Below are positions 43,272-51,958 of a DNA stretch of 64,000 nt, piece by piece. This DNA comes from JABCPE02 sp963518955. GTDB lineage: Bacteria; Bacteroidota; Bacteroidia; Flavobacteriales; Weeksellaceae. Every line of letters begins with the position of its first letter. The stretch's first letter is position 1. The position numbers were made by a program, and so were the translations under genes. Below the pieces are notes generated by a model. It ran no database searches. It saw only the letters and a list, made by a program, of their open reading frames with translations, and was not told the DNA's origin. The stretch covers positions 62,001 through 126,000 of the forward strand of contig CAUQKI010000001.1 in NCBI GenBank assembly GCA_963518955.1, in the 5' to 3' direction.

Positions 43272-44201
43272 TTATTTTTCTTCTTCTTTTTTATCTGATT
43301 TTTTCCAAAATTTCTTTCTGTTTTTCCAAACAAAAATTCCTAAAACGCCTGCTAAGATAAACATCCATGCGTTTGCAGCGAGTATTAAGAACTTCTGGAA
43401 TCCATAGAATCCATCCACGAAAGCTTCTTTAAAATCATACCAAAAACTTCCTTTGTATTTGTCTTCCAAGCTTCTGATATTCGGCATTTCCACTTGAGAA
43501 ATCTTGAACTTCGGTTCAGAAAGATAAATATCCACCGTGCTGTATTTCAGTTCATCAGCGAGATTAAAATCATTTATTTTCTGGTAATTAAGCTCTCGTT
43601 CGTTATCATTTGTTGCTTCTGCATTTTTTGTGGTATTGGTTTGCTGGGAAAGTTGAGCTTTATGTTTCTCCATTCTTTGTTTTTCCAGTTCAGCCATTTT
43701 TACATTAGCACTCACATCTTGTGCCGTGATGGTGCGTTCTCGGAGAAAAATACTCTTGTCATTCAGTGACTTTAGGAAATCGGACAATTTCTCAGTCGGC
43801 ACCCGCACCTGCATTTGGTTTTTAGTGGTGTATTTACGGACATATAGAGATTTTTCTTCTGACTGAGGGAAGATATTTTCCTCCAAAACATCACTACGAT
43901 AATTACTACTCGTCACAAAACCACCCATCTCCTTCAGTGTATTTTCTATGTAGATAGTCGCCTGATATACATCTAAAACATCCATATCTACATTTGCTTT
44001 TCTCACAAATTTTTTACCTTCCACTTCTTGGCTTGCTGCCATAGACATGGGCGCAGCGGCACTATCCACTACTGCTTCAGATTCTAAGTTTTTTAAATCA
44101 AGGTCTAAATGAGTCGCTTCTGCCTCATTTTTTTTAGCGCAGGAAGTTATCATAAACACAGCCATAAAGACCACTACTGAATTTCTAAATACTCTTTTCA
44201 T
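43272..44201 (-). CDS. DUF4349 lipoprotein
   Basis: 309 codons. N-terminus MKRVFRNSVVVFMAVFMITS followed by CAKK gives a lipobox (ITSC). The DUF4349 domain covers about residues 65-250 (FVRKANVDMDVLDVYQATIY, MQVRVPTEKLSDFLKSL) and includes a coiled coil; a C-terminal membrane helix (FLILAANAWMFILAGVLGIF) and a basic tail follow. Function is unknown; relatives sit in the cell envelope. A pair of exact 12 bp direct repeats lies upstream (44261-44294). Confidence 0.9.
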   Translation of the reverse strand: MKRVFRNSVVVFMAVFMITSCAKKNEAEATHLDLDLKNLESEAVVDSAAAPMSMAASQEVEGKKFVRKANVDMDVLDVYQATIYIENTLKEMGGFVTSSNYRSDVLEENIFPQSEEKSLYVRKYTTKNQMQVRVPTEKLSDFLKSLNDKSIFLRERTITAQDVSANVKMAELEKQRMEKHKAQLSQQTNTTKNAEATNDNERELNYQKINDFNLADELKYSTVDIYLSEPKFKISQVEMPNIRSLEDKYKGSFWYDFKEAFVDGFYGFQKFLILAANAWMFILAGVLGIFVWKNRKKFWKKSDKKEEEK

Positions 44202-44260
44202 ATTCTTATTTTTTTGAATTATTGGTACAAATTTCCATCAAATCCCTTGACAATTATTGT

Positions 44261-44294
44261 AAATTGGTTTTAAACTTACTGAAAATTGGTTTTA
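44261..44294. promoter_or_regulatory. Two 12 bp direct repeats upstream of the DUF4349 gene
   Basis: AAATTGGTTTTA at 44261-44272 and again at 44283-44294, 22 bp apart (about two helical turns). They precede the minus-strand gene and sit next to a possible -7 box (TAAATTTG, 44302-44295), so they could bind a regulator dimer. Confidence 0.4.
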
Positions 44295-44356
44295 CAAATT
44301 TATAATATTGATTGTCTTTGATTTGTAAAAAAAACTTTATTCCAAATATAGCATAT

Positions 44357-45442
44357 TTATTTGATTTTTTCAACCAAGAAATTCAAAATTTTCCAACCTT
44401 GTTCATCTATTTTTTTCAGAAATTTAGCAATAATGACAGCCAGTAAGACATTTAAAACATAAATCAAAATCATCAAAACGACCCAATGTAAATTTTCCCT
44501 AAAAACAGGAATGAAAAAATACACCAAAGAAGAACTGATTCCCTGTGCGAAATAGAAAAATATCGCATTCTGACCTATGTACGAAAGCAGATTTTCTTTC
44601 TGGATTTTTAGCCTATTATAAAAGATAAAAACCATCGCCAAGGAAACAAAAGACCAAACGATATAAGGGATTTTCGGCGGGAATTTCTGTTTATTAAGCT
44701 TGTAAAAAATATTTGTCCCATAGCTCCAAAACATTCCCACAAGGCTGAGCACCACAAAACCGATTAAAAGCAGAACTTGAGAATTGGTCAGTTTCTTGTT
44801 TTTCAGCTGGTAAGCTACAAGAAAAATCAATAAATAAAAAACCGTATAACCTACCTGCCCAGTAGGATAAAAATCTGGATTAAAATTAAAAATAAATATG
44901 AAAACCACACAAAAACCTACAATCCACCAAATATATTTTGAGAAAAACCTCAGTATGATGACTCCAAAAAAAGTAACGATATAGTAAGTTTTCAAATACC
45001 AAAAACTACCCATCACTACAGGAAAAACATCACAAGTGCCATACTGATGTAGCCACCAGTTTCCCAAGACTTTGAAATCAAAAGGCTGGCTCAGACTATT
45101 CTCCGTATATTTAGAACCGAATATCAGAAAGAAATTTTGGTATGTTTCTTTGTCAAAAAAGGACTGCAAAAAAACCTTGAAAAAACTGTCAAAAAAGAAC
45201 AATCCTGTCACAAAAATCATATATGTAATTTGTAATTTCAGCAGTCTGCGAAAGGTTTTATCAAGATTCCCAGAAGAGGTCAATCCACTGAGTGCAAAGA
45301 AAATAGGAACATCAAAAAGCAGACTGAAAATCCTAATTTCATTAGAAACATAAAACTGCCCAGACCAAAAAACAGTGTGGATAAAAACTATCGACAAAGT
45401 TGCCAACCCCTTCGCGTAATCAATGTATAAATCTCTTTTCAT
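44357..45442 (-). CDS. Acyltransferase 3 family membrane protein
   Basis: 361 codons from the ATG at 45442. The family O-acylates extracellular sugars. N-terminal MKRDLYIDYAKGLATLSIVFIHTVF carries the conserved D-x-x-K/R-G and His; about ten hydrophobic helices follow, with a typical large aromatic content. The acceptor is unknown. It is divergent from the M48 protease gene; 155 bp separate it from the DUF4349 gene, in which I see no terminator of its own. Confidence 0.9.
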   Translation of the reverse strand: MKRDLYIDYAKGLATLSIVFIHTVFWSGQFYVSNEIRIFSLLFDVPIFFALSGLTSSGNLDKTFRRLLKLQITYMIFVTGLFFFDSFFKVFLQSFFDKETYQNFFLIFGSKYTENSLSQPFDFKVLGNWWLHQYGTCDVFPVVMGSFWYLKTYYIVTFFGVIILRFFSKYIWWIVGFCVVFIFIFNFNPDFYPTGQVGYTVFYLLIFLVAYQLKNKKLTNSQVLLLIGFVVLSLVGMFWSYGTNIFYKLNKQKFPPKIPYIVWSFVSLAMVFIFYNRLKIQKENLLSYIGQNAIFFYFAQGISSSLVYFFIPVFRENLHWVVLMILIYVLNVLLAVIIAKFLKKIDEQGWKILNFLVEKIK

Positions 45443-45511
45443 CAAAAGCGAGAATTTTTAGCCAAAAATAAAATTTTTAATTAAAATTTATCCTTTCTGA
45501 ATAATATTTAG

Positions 45512-45519
45512 TAAATTTG
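45512..45519 (+). promoter_or_regulatory. -7 element of the M48 protease gene
   Basis: TAAATTTG, 24 bp ahead of the ATG. Confidence 0.5.
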
Positions 45520-45543
45520 TGCATCATTCAAAAACAAAAAATT

Positions 45544-46362
45544 ATGTTTAAAAAAGTAATTTATTTAGGTCTTATGGCAGGAGCAGTTCACTTTGCTGAT
45601 GCTCAAAAAATTAACTTAGGAAAAGCGCTGGATGCAGGAGCAAAAGGAGTAAAAGCATTGACTTTCTCTAACGCTGATGCGGCAAGACTTTCTAAAGAAT
45701 CTGTAGACTGGATGGATAAAAACAATCCAGTAGCTGACAAAAACAGCCCCTACACAAAAAGACTAAACCGTCTGTTCGGAAAACACAAAAACCAAGATGG
45801 ACTTACTTTAAATTATAAAGTATATGTAGTAAGAGACATCAATGCTTTCGCTGCTGCTGATGGAAGTGTGAGAGTTTTCTCTTCTCTTATGGATATCATG
45901 ACAGATGATGAGCTTTTGGCTGTTATCGGACATGAAATCGGGCATGTGAAAAACGAAGATACTAAAGATGCTATCAAATCTGCATACACCAGAGCTGCAC
46001 TTGTAGATGCTGCTGGAGCTGCAAGTAACACAGTATCAAAACTTAGCGACTCTCAACTAGGAAGCATGGCAAATGCATTCTTAGATTCTTCTCACAGTAG
46101 AAAACAAGAAAGCCAAGCGGATGACTATTCATACCAATTCATGAAATCTAATGGTTATGATGTAGTAGGAGCTTACACTGCATTCAAAAAATTAGAACTT
46201 CTAGCAGGAGGAGCTAAAGAAAACGGATTCCAAAGAATGTTCAACTCTCACCCAGATAGTGGAAAAAGAGCTGAAGCAATTAAGAAAAAAGCAATAAAAG
46301 ACGGGCTTTGGAAAGATCCAGGAACAGTAGAACTTCCAAAAACTAAAATTGTTCAAAAATAA
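45544..46362 (+). CDS. Exported M48 family metalloprotease
   Basis: 272 codons from the ATG at 45544, which opens a signal peptide (MFKKVIYLGLMAGAVHFADA, cleavage before QKI). Zinc motif HEIGH in LAVIGHEIGHVKNEDTKD; downstream Glu ligand in SRKQESQADDYSYQFM. It resembles the periplasmic YcaL/LoiP group that degrades misfolded outer-membrane proteins. It has its own -7 box and terminator. Confidence 0.93.
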   Translation: MFKKVIYLGLMAGAVHFADAQKINLGKALDAGAKGVKALTFSNADAARLSKESVDWMDKNNPVADKNSPYTKRLNRLFGKHKNQDGLTLNYKVYVVRDINAFAAADGSVRVFSSLMDIMTDDELLAVIGHEIGHVKNEDTKDAIKSAYTRAALVDAAGAASNTVSKLSDSQLGSMANAFLDSSHSRKQESQADDYSYQFMKSNGYDVVGAYTAFKKLELLAGGAKENGFQRMFNSHPDSGKRAEAIKKKAIKDGLWKDPGTVELPKTKIVQK

Positions 46363-46368
46363 TACAAG

Positions 46369-46398
46369 AACTTCTCTCGGATTTGAGAGAAGTTTTTT
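46369..46398 (+). terminator. Terminator of the M48 protease gene
   Basis: AACTTCTCTC/GAGAGAAGTT with a loop of six bases, then a T-run. Confidence 0.85.
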
Positions 46399-46420
46399 TT
46401 ATTAAAAAAGTGATAGGATT

Positions 46421-46450
46421 TTTGTAGTAGAAAAAAAAAGTTTATATTTG
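46421..46450 (+). promoter_or_regulatory. Promoter of rplU-rpmA
   Basis: TTTG (46421-46424), 18 bp, TATATTTG (46443-46450); leader of about 27 nt. Confidence 0.75.
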
Positions 46451-46482
46451 CAAACTAATTTTAAAATTAAATACTTATAACA

Positions 46483-47040
46483 ATGTTTGCAATCGTAGAG
46501 ATAGCGGGGCTTCAATACAAAGTAGAACAAGACCAAAAGTTATTTGTAAACCGTTTAGCAGGAGACAAAGGAGCAAAAGTTTCTTTTGACAAAGTTCTTT
46601 TGACTTCTAACGGAACTGTAACAGTAGGCGCCCCAGCTGTAAAAGGAATCGCTGTAGAAGCAGAGATTTTGGATCATGTCCAAGCTGATAAAGTAATCGT
46701 TTTCAAAAAGAAAAGAAGAAAAGGTTACAAAGTAAAAAATGGTCACAGACAACAGTTGACTCAGATTCAGATTACTTCTATCACTGGTTTTTCAGGAGGA
46801 GCTAAGAAGAGTACAAAGGAAACTGCTAAGCCAGAAGCTGCTGGTGCAGATAGAGACACCGTAGATTTCAGCGAAGACCACGAACTTAACTACAAATTGA
46901 AAAAGTTCAACCTTTCTCAGTCTAAAGAAAATAGAGAAACTCTAGTATCTCTTGCAGAAGGAAAAGCAACTCTTCCTCATGCAGAAGTAGATGCTTTGAT
47001 TGAGAAAAACATCGCTAAATTTAAAGAATTAAAAAAGTAA
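46483..47040 (+). CDS. rplU: 50S ribosomal protein L21 with C-terminal extension
   Basis: 185 codons. The first ~105 residues are ordinary L21 (MFAIVEIAGLQYKVEQDQKL, VIVFKKKRRKGYKVKNGHRQ). A further ~80 residues follow: a Lys/Ala/Glu linker and then a small helical domain (HELNYKLKKFNLSQSKENRE, HAEVDALIEKNIAKFKEL). Such L21-plus-extra-domain forms occur in flavobacteria; what the tail does is not known. rpmA follows after 26 bp. Confidence 0.95.
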   Translation: MFAIVEIAGLQYKVEQDQKLFVNRLAGDKGAKVSFDKVLLTSNGTVTVGAPAVKGIAVEAEILDHVQADKVIVFKKKRRKGYKVKNGHRQQLTQIQITSITGFSGGAKKSTKETAKPEAAGADRDTVDFSEDHELNYKLKKFNLSQSKENRETLVSLAEGKATLPHAEVDALIEKNIAKFKELKK

Positions 47041-47066
47041 TAAACCCTTAAAAACCATAAAATAAA

Positions 47067-47324
47067 ATGGCACACAAGAAAGGAGTTGGTAGTTCCAAAA
47101 ACGGTAGAGAGTCTCACTCTAAAAGATTAGGTGTGAAGATTTTTGGTGGTCAGGAAGCTATTGCTGGGAACATCATCGTAAGACAAAGAGGTACTCAGCA
47201 CCATCCAGGTGAAAATGTAGGAATGGGTAAAGACCATACATTATTTGCTCTTGTAGATGGTAAAGTAGTTTTCACTAAAAAGAGAGATAACAGATCTTTC
47301 GTATCTGTAGAACCAAATGCTTAA
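47067..47324 (+). CDS. rpmA: 50S ribosomal protein L27
   Basis: 85 codons. L27 reaches into the peptidyl-transferase centre with its N-terminus, which here reads MAHKKGVGSSKNGRESHSKR, so there is no cleavable extension of the Firmicutes kind. IFGGQEAIAGNIIVRQRGTQ is diagnostic. Operon with rplU, closed by a terminator. Confidence 0.98.
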   Translation: MAHKKGVGSSKNGRESHSKRLGVKIFGGQEAIAGNIIVRQRGTQHHPGENVGMGKDHTLFALVDGKVVFTKKRDNRSFVSVEPNA

Positions 47325-47343
47325 AAAAGCATTGATAAAAATC

Positions 47344-47373
47344 AAAAAGCCTTAGTTTCCACTGAGGCTTTTT
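47344..47373 (+). terminator. Terminator of rplU-rpmA
   Basis: AAAAAGCCTTAGT pairs with ACTGAGGCTTTTT (one G-T pair) around TTCC, with a T-run. Confidence 0.85.
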
Positions 47374-47398
47374 TATATCAATATAAATCGATTTTATT

Positions 47399-48598
47399 AT
47401 GAATAATAATATTTTACTGAATATTGCCAGTGAATTCGGGACACCTTTGTATGTATATGACGCTGAATCAATTAAAAATCAATACCAAAATTTAATTTCA
47501 GCTTTTCCAGAAAAGACAAAATTTTTCTATGCTTGTAAAGCATTGACTAACATCAATATATTAAAATATGTAGAACAGCTGGGCGCAAACCTTGACTGTG
47601 TTTCTATCAACGAAGTCAAACTCGGGCTAAAGGCAGGTTTTTCTCCTGAGAAAATTTTATTCACGCCTAACTGTGTAGACCTCACAGAGATAGAGGAAGC
47701 TATGAAACTGGGAGTTCATATCAACATTGATAACATCTCCATTTTAGAGCAGTTCGGGAATAAATACAGCGATTCCTACCCTATCTTTATCAGAATAAAT
47801 CCTCACATATACGCAGGAGGAAACCACAAAATATCTACGGGGCATATTGACTCCAAATTTGGAATTTCTATCCATCAGCTTCGTCATATAGAAAGATTAG
47901 TAAAATCCACAAAGCTTAATATTGAAGGACTGCATATGCACACAGGCAGTGAAATCAGAGACCCTGATGTATTCCTACAAGGAATGGAAATCATGTTCGA
48001 ACTAGTGGAGCATTTTCCTAATTTGAAATACATTGACATGGGTAGCGGTTTCAAGATTTCTTACCACTCAGATGATATGGAAACAGACATCGCTCTACTT
48101 GGTAAAAAAGTGGAAAATGCTTTCCTTAGCTTCTGTAAAGAAAACGATAAAGAGCTGGAACTTTGGTTCGAGCCAGGGAAATATTTGGTGGGAAAATCTG
48201 GACATTTCTTGGTAAATGCCAATGTCATTAAACAAACTACTGCTACGGTTTTCGTGGGAGTAAATTCTGGATTCAACCACCTCATCAGACCCATGTTCTA
48301 TGATTCCTACCATATCATAGAAAACCTGTCTAACCCTACAGGAACGGAGAGAATCTACACCGTGGTGGGAAATATCTGTGAGACAGACACTTTCGCTTGG
48401 GATAGAAAACTCAATGAAGTCCGCGAAGGAGATATTCTGGTTTTCAGAAATGCAGGTGCATATGGTTTTGAGATGAGTTCTAACTTTAATTCCAGACTAA
48501 AACCTGCCGAGGTTCTTTGGCTGAATGACAAAGCGCACCTCATCAGAAAAAGAGAAGTTTTTGAAGATTTATTAAAAAATCAAATAGAAGTTCTGTAA
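47399..48598 (+). CDS. lysA: Diaminopimelate decarboxylase
   Basis: 399 codons. It makes lysine from meso-diaminopimelate, PLP-dependent. The PLP lysine is in KFFYACKALTNINILKY (about residue 48); other family motifs are LDCVSINEVKLGLKAGF, GLHMHTGSEI and the C-terminal VGNICETDTFAWDR and NAGAYGFEMSSNFN. Full length, fold type III. It stands alone between rpmA and miaB; no clear promoter seen. Confidence 0.96.
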   Translation: MNNNILLNIASEFGTPLYVYDAESIKNQYQNLISAFPEKTKFFYACKALTNINILKYVEQLGANLDCVSINEVKLGLKAGFSPEKILFTPNCVDLTEIEEAMKLGVHINIDNISILEQFGNKYSDSYPIFIRINPHIYAGGNHKISTGHIDSKFGISIHQLRHIERLVKSTKLNIEGLHMHTGSEIRDPDVFLQGMEIMFELVEHFPNLKYIDMGSGFKISYHSDDMETDIALLGKKVENAFLSFCKENDKELELWFEPGKYLVGKSGHFLVNANVIKQTTATVFVGVNSGFNHLIRPMFYDSYHIIENLSNPTGTERIYTVVGNICETDTFAWDRKLNEVREGDILVFRNAGAYGFEMSSNFNSRLKPAEVLWLNDKAHLIRKREVFEDLLKNQIEVL

Positions 48599-48682
48599 GT
48601 AAAATATTTTTGGGAATAGAAAATTTCCAACTTAAATCTGTCAATTTGGCAGAAATTTTATATCTTCGTAAAAAATTAGAAT

Positions 48683-50116
48683 GTGGAGAAGAAGTACATA
48701 GATGAAACACGCCAAGGCGAAGCCTATGCAATCGCAGACCTTGATGGAAATACGAAAAAACTTTTTTTGGAAAGCTATGGCTGTCAGATGAATTTTTCTG
48801 ACTCCGAAATTGTAGCTTCCATTTTACAAAAAAACGGCTACAATACTACTACGGTTTTAGAGGAAGCAGACCTTATTTTGCTCAACACCTGCTCTATTCG
48901 TGAGAAAGCAGAACAGACCGTAAGAATGCGACTTTCGCAGTTTAAAATCCTCAAAAAAGAAAAGCCAAGCCTCACCGTAGGTGTTTTAGGATGTATGGCG
49001 GAGCGATTGAAAACCAAACTTTTGGAGGAAGAACATTTGGTGGATTTGGTCGTAGGGCCAGATGCCTACCGAGACCTACCTAACCTTTTGAAAGAAACTT
49101 CGGAAGGGCGTGATGCCATCAATGTGATTCTTTCCAAAGAAGAGACTTATGCTGACATCAGTCCTGTGCGTCTGAGTGGAAATGGCGTAACTGCTTTCGT
49201 GACAATTACCCGTGGATGCGACAATATGTGTACTTTCTGCATCGTGCCTTTCACTCGTGGAAGGGAAAGAAGCCGAGACCCTCATTCTATTATCAACGAG
49301 TGCAAAGAACTTTGGGAAAATGGTTATAAGGAAATCACTCTCCTTGGACAGAATGTAGATTCCTACCTTTGGTATGGTGGCGGTGCGAAAAAGGATTTTG
49401 ACAAAGCTTCCGAGATGCAAAAGGCAACTGCCCTGCATTTCGCACAGCTACTGGAAATGGTAGCACAGGCTGTTCCTGAGATGAGAATTCGTTTTGCGAC
49501 TTCCAATCCGCAGGATATGAGTCTGGATGTCTTCCGTATGATGGCAAAATATGACAACATTTGTAAATATGTGCATCTGCCCGTACAAAGCGGAAGCGAC
49601 AACATTCTGAAAGCCATGAACCGACAGCACACCCGCCAAGAATATTTAGATTTAATAAAAGAAGCGAAAAAAATCGTTCCAGATATTGCTTTTTCGCAGG
49701 ATATGATCGTTGGTTTCTGTGGAGAAACGGAACAAGACCACCAAGATACACTTTCCCTAATGAGAGAGGTGGAATACGACTATGGCTATATGTTTGCCTA
49801 TTCAGAAAGGCCAGGAACGCCTGCGCACAAGAAGATGAAGGACGATGTCCCTGCCGATGTAAAACAGCGCAGACTCTCCGAGGTGATTGCTTTGCAGGGC
49901 GAACTTTCTACTATGAGACTGAAAGGATATGTAGGCAAAAACCACGAAGTGCTGATAGAGGGAACTTCCAAAAAAGACCCTAACCAATGGAGAGGCCGAA
50001 ATTCCCAAAATGTAGTAGTCGTTTTTGACAAACAAGAAGGCCAGAAAATAGGCGATACCGTTTCCGTATACGCCTACGACAGCACACAGGGAACGCTTAT
50101 TGGAAGAGTGGTTTAA
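48683..50116 (+). CDS. miaB: tRNA-2-methylthio-N6-dimethylallyladenosine synthase
   Basis: 477 codons from GTG at 48683. The ATG two bases earlier is out of frame and stops after six codons. MiaB is a radical-SAM enzyme that methylthiolates A37 of tRNAs reading UNN codons. N-terminal UPF0004 domain ESYGCQMNFSDSE, radical-SAM cluster TRGCDNMCTFCIVPFTRGRE (first Cys about residue 179), and a C-terminal TRAM domain (KNHEVLIEGTSKKDPNQWRG). It starts the operon miaB-regulator-lptE-repeat protein. Confidence 0.96.
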   Translation: MEKKYIDETRQGEAYAIADLDGNTKKLFLESYGCQMNFSDSEIVASILQKNGYNTTTVLEEADLILLNTCSIREKAEQTVRMRLSQFKILKKEKPSLTVGVLGCMAERLKTKLLEEEHLVDLVVGPDAYRDLPNLLKETSEGRDAINVILSKEETYADISPVRLSGNGVTAFVTITRGCDNMCTFCIVPFTRGRERSRDPHSIINECKELWENGYKEITLLGQNVDSYLWYGGGAKKDFDKASEMQKATALHFAQLLEMVAQAVPEMRIRFATSNPQDMSLDVFRMMAKYDNICKYVHLPVQSGSDNILKAMNRQHTRQEYLDLIKEAKKIVPDIAFSQDMIVGFCGETEQDHQDTLSLMREVEYDYGYMFAYSERPGTPAHKKMKDDVPADVKQRRLSEVIALQGELSTMRLKGYVGKNHEVLIEGTSKKDPNQWRGRNSQNVVVVFDKQEGQKIGDTVSVYAYDSTQGTLIGRVV

Positions 50117-50147
50117 TTTAAATATTAAAGTTAATTTAACTTCAAAA

Positions 50148-51428
50148 ATGTCTGACTTACAAAACATAAAAAACCGCTTCGGTATTATCGGAAATTATCC
50201 TGCGCTAAACAGAGCGCTGGAAAAAGCGATACAGGTGGCTCCTACCGATATTTCGGTTTTGGTCATCGGAGAAAGTGGTACAGGGAAGGAATTTATCCCA
50301 AAAATCATCCACTCCGAATCCAAGCGCAAGCACCAGCCCTATATCGTGGTAAACTGCGGTGCTATCCCAGAAGGAACGATAGATTCGGAACTTTTCGGGC
50401 ATGAGAAGGGCGCTTTTACAGGAGCAACCAGCACGAGAAAAGGTTATTTCGAGGTGGCAGACGGTGGTACTATTTTTTTGGATGAGGTGGGCGAACTTCC
50501 TTTGCAGACACAGGTTCGTTTGCTCCGAGTTTTGGAAAGTGGAGAGTTTATGAAAGTTGGCTCCTCGCAAATCCAAAAAACCAATGTAAGAATAGTAGCG
50601 GCAACGAATGTAAATATGATGAATGCCATTCAGGAAGGAAAATTCCGTGAAGATTTGTATTACAGACTAAATACCGTTCAGGTGGATATGCCGCCACTCC
50701 GCGAGAGAAAAGGCGATATTCATTTATTATTTAGAAAATTTGCCATTGACTTTGCTGAAAAATACAGAATGCCTGAACTAATCCTCACCGAAGATGCAGT
50801 GCGGTATTTAGAAGGCTATTCATTCCCTGGGAATGTCCGCCAGCTGAGGAATTTGGTGGAGCAAATGACCGTGGTGGAACAGAGCAGAACCATCAATGCC
50901 GAAAGACTTGCAGAATATATCCCTGCAGACAATAGACTTCCTATGGTTTCTAATCATTCTAAATCAAATAATAATTCTGATTTTAGTTCGGAAAGGGAAA
51001 TCATGTATAAAATTCTCTTTGACATGAGAAATGATATCAATGATTTGAAATCTTTGACTTCGGAACTTATCAAAAACCGAGGAACAGGAGAATTCTCTAT
51101 GCATGAACAGAATCTAATCAATAGAATTTACACGCCAGATGTATCATCAGCAAACCCTAGTTCACTCCTTTATTTCGAAACGCCGCCAGCAGAAATACAA
51201 AATCCAACCATCATCACAAGGTCTGATATGGAAAATTATAACAATATAGAGGACATAGAATTAGAAGAAGCTCAGCCAGAATCTTTATCTTTGCAGAATA
51301 ATGAGCGAGACCTCATCATAAAAGCTTTGGAAAAACACAACGGAAGAAGAAACAAGGCGGCGGATGAACTCGGCATTTCGCAGAGAACGCTTTATAGAAA
51401 GATAAAACAATATAATTTGGAAGACTGA
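50148..51428 (+). CDS. Sigma-54 interacting transcriptional activator without a sensor domain
   Basis: 426 codons from the ATG at 50148. The AAA+ domain starts almost at once: Walker A IGESGTGKEF, sigma-54 contact loop GAFTGATS, Walker B GGTIFLDEVGEL, arginine finger region FREDLYYRLN. A ~100-residue linker leads to a Fis-type HTH (NGRRNKAADELGISQRTLYR). There is no receiver or PAS domain, so activity is controlled by its level or by another partner. It lies between miaB and lptE, overlapping lptE by one base. Confidence 0.93.
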   Translation: MSDLQNIKNRFGIIGNYPALNRALEKAIQVAPTDISVLVIGESGTGKEFIPKIIHSESKRKHQPYIVVNCGAIPEGTIDSELFGHEKGAFTGATSTRKGYFEVADGGTIFLDEVGELPLQTQVRLLRVLESGEFMKVGSSQIQKTNVRIVAATNVNMMNAIQEGKFREDLYYRLNTVQVDMPPLRERKGDIHLLFRKFAIDFAEKYRMPELILTEDAVRYLEGYSFPGNVRQLRNLVEQMTVVEQSRTINAERLAEYIPADNRLPMVSNHSKSNNNSDFSSEREIMYKILFDMRNDINDLKSLTSELIKNRGTGEFSMHEQNLINRIYTPDVSSANPSSLLYFETPPAEIQNPTIITRSDMENYNNIEDIELEEAQPESLSLQNNERDLIIKALEKHNGRRNKAADELGISQRTLYRKIKQYNLED

Positions 51429-51958
51429 TGGGAAATTTTTTAACTAAAATAAAACTAAAAATCGTCCTGATGACAGCTGCCACGGGAATAATCCTTTCCT
51501 CGTGCTACAGTTTCACGGGGTCTTCGCTCAGTCCTGAGACGAAAACGATTTTAATCAAAAATTTTCCGAACAATGCCGCTTTGGTCAATTCTGATTTGAG
51601 CCAAGATTTCACGATGGCATTACAAAATATGTTTTTGCAGAGAACCTCCCTCAAAGGAACTTCGGAAAACCCTGATATCCTAATAGAAGGCTATATCTCG
51701 GATTACAGCATCACGCCGACCTCTATTTCTTCTACTACGATAGGGACAACGGAGGCTGCACAAAACAAACTTACGATTACTGTACATGTAAATTATGAAA
51801 ACAAAATAGAGCCTGAGAAAAACTTTAACAAAACTTTTTCTGGAGAGGCCACATTTAGTAGTGATTTGGACATCAATGCTATAGAAAGCAGCCAAGTACG
51901 AATAGTGAATGAAAGAATTATTAACCAGATTTTTAATGAAATTGTAGCAAATTGGTAA
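51428..51958 (+). CDS. lptE: LptE-like LPS-assembly lipoprotein
   Basis: 176 codons. N-terminus with lipobox: AATGIILSSCYSFTGSSLSP, Cys about residue 26. LptE plugs the LptD barrel in the outer membrane. The core KTILIKNFPNNAALVNSDLS and the VTVHVNYENK-like strand pattern fit the Bacteroidetes LptE family. Its start overlaps the regulator's stop and its stop overlaps the start of the next gene, so translation is coupled along the operon. Confidence 0.9.
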   Translation: MGNFLTKIKLKIVLMTAATGIILSSCYSFTGSSLSPETKTILIKNFPNNAALVNSDLSQDFTMALQNMFLQRTSLKGTSENPDILIEGYISDYSITPTSISSTTIGTTEAAQNKLTITVHVNYENKIEPEKNFNKTFSGEATFSSDLDINAIESSQVRIVNERIINQIFNEIVANW

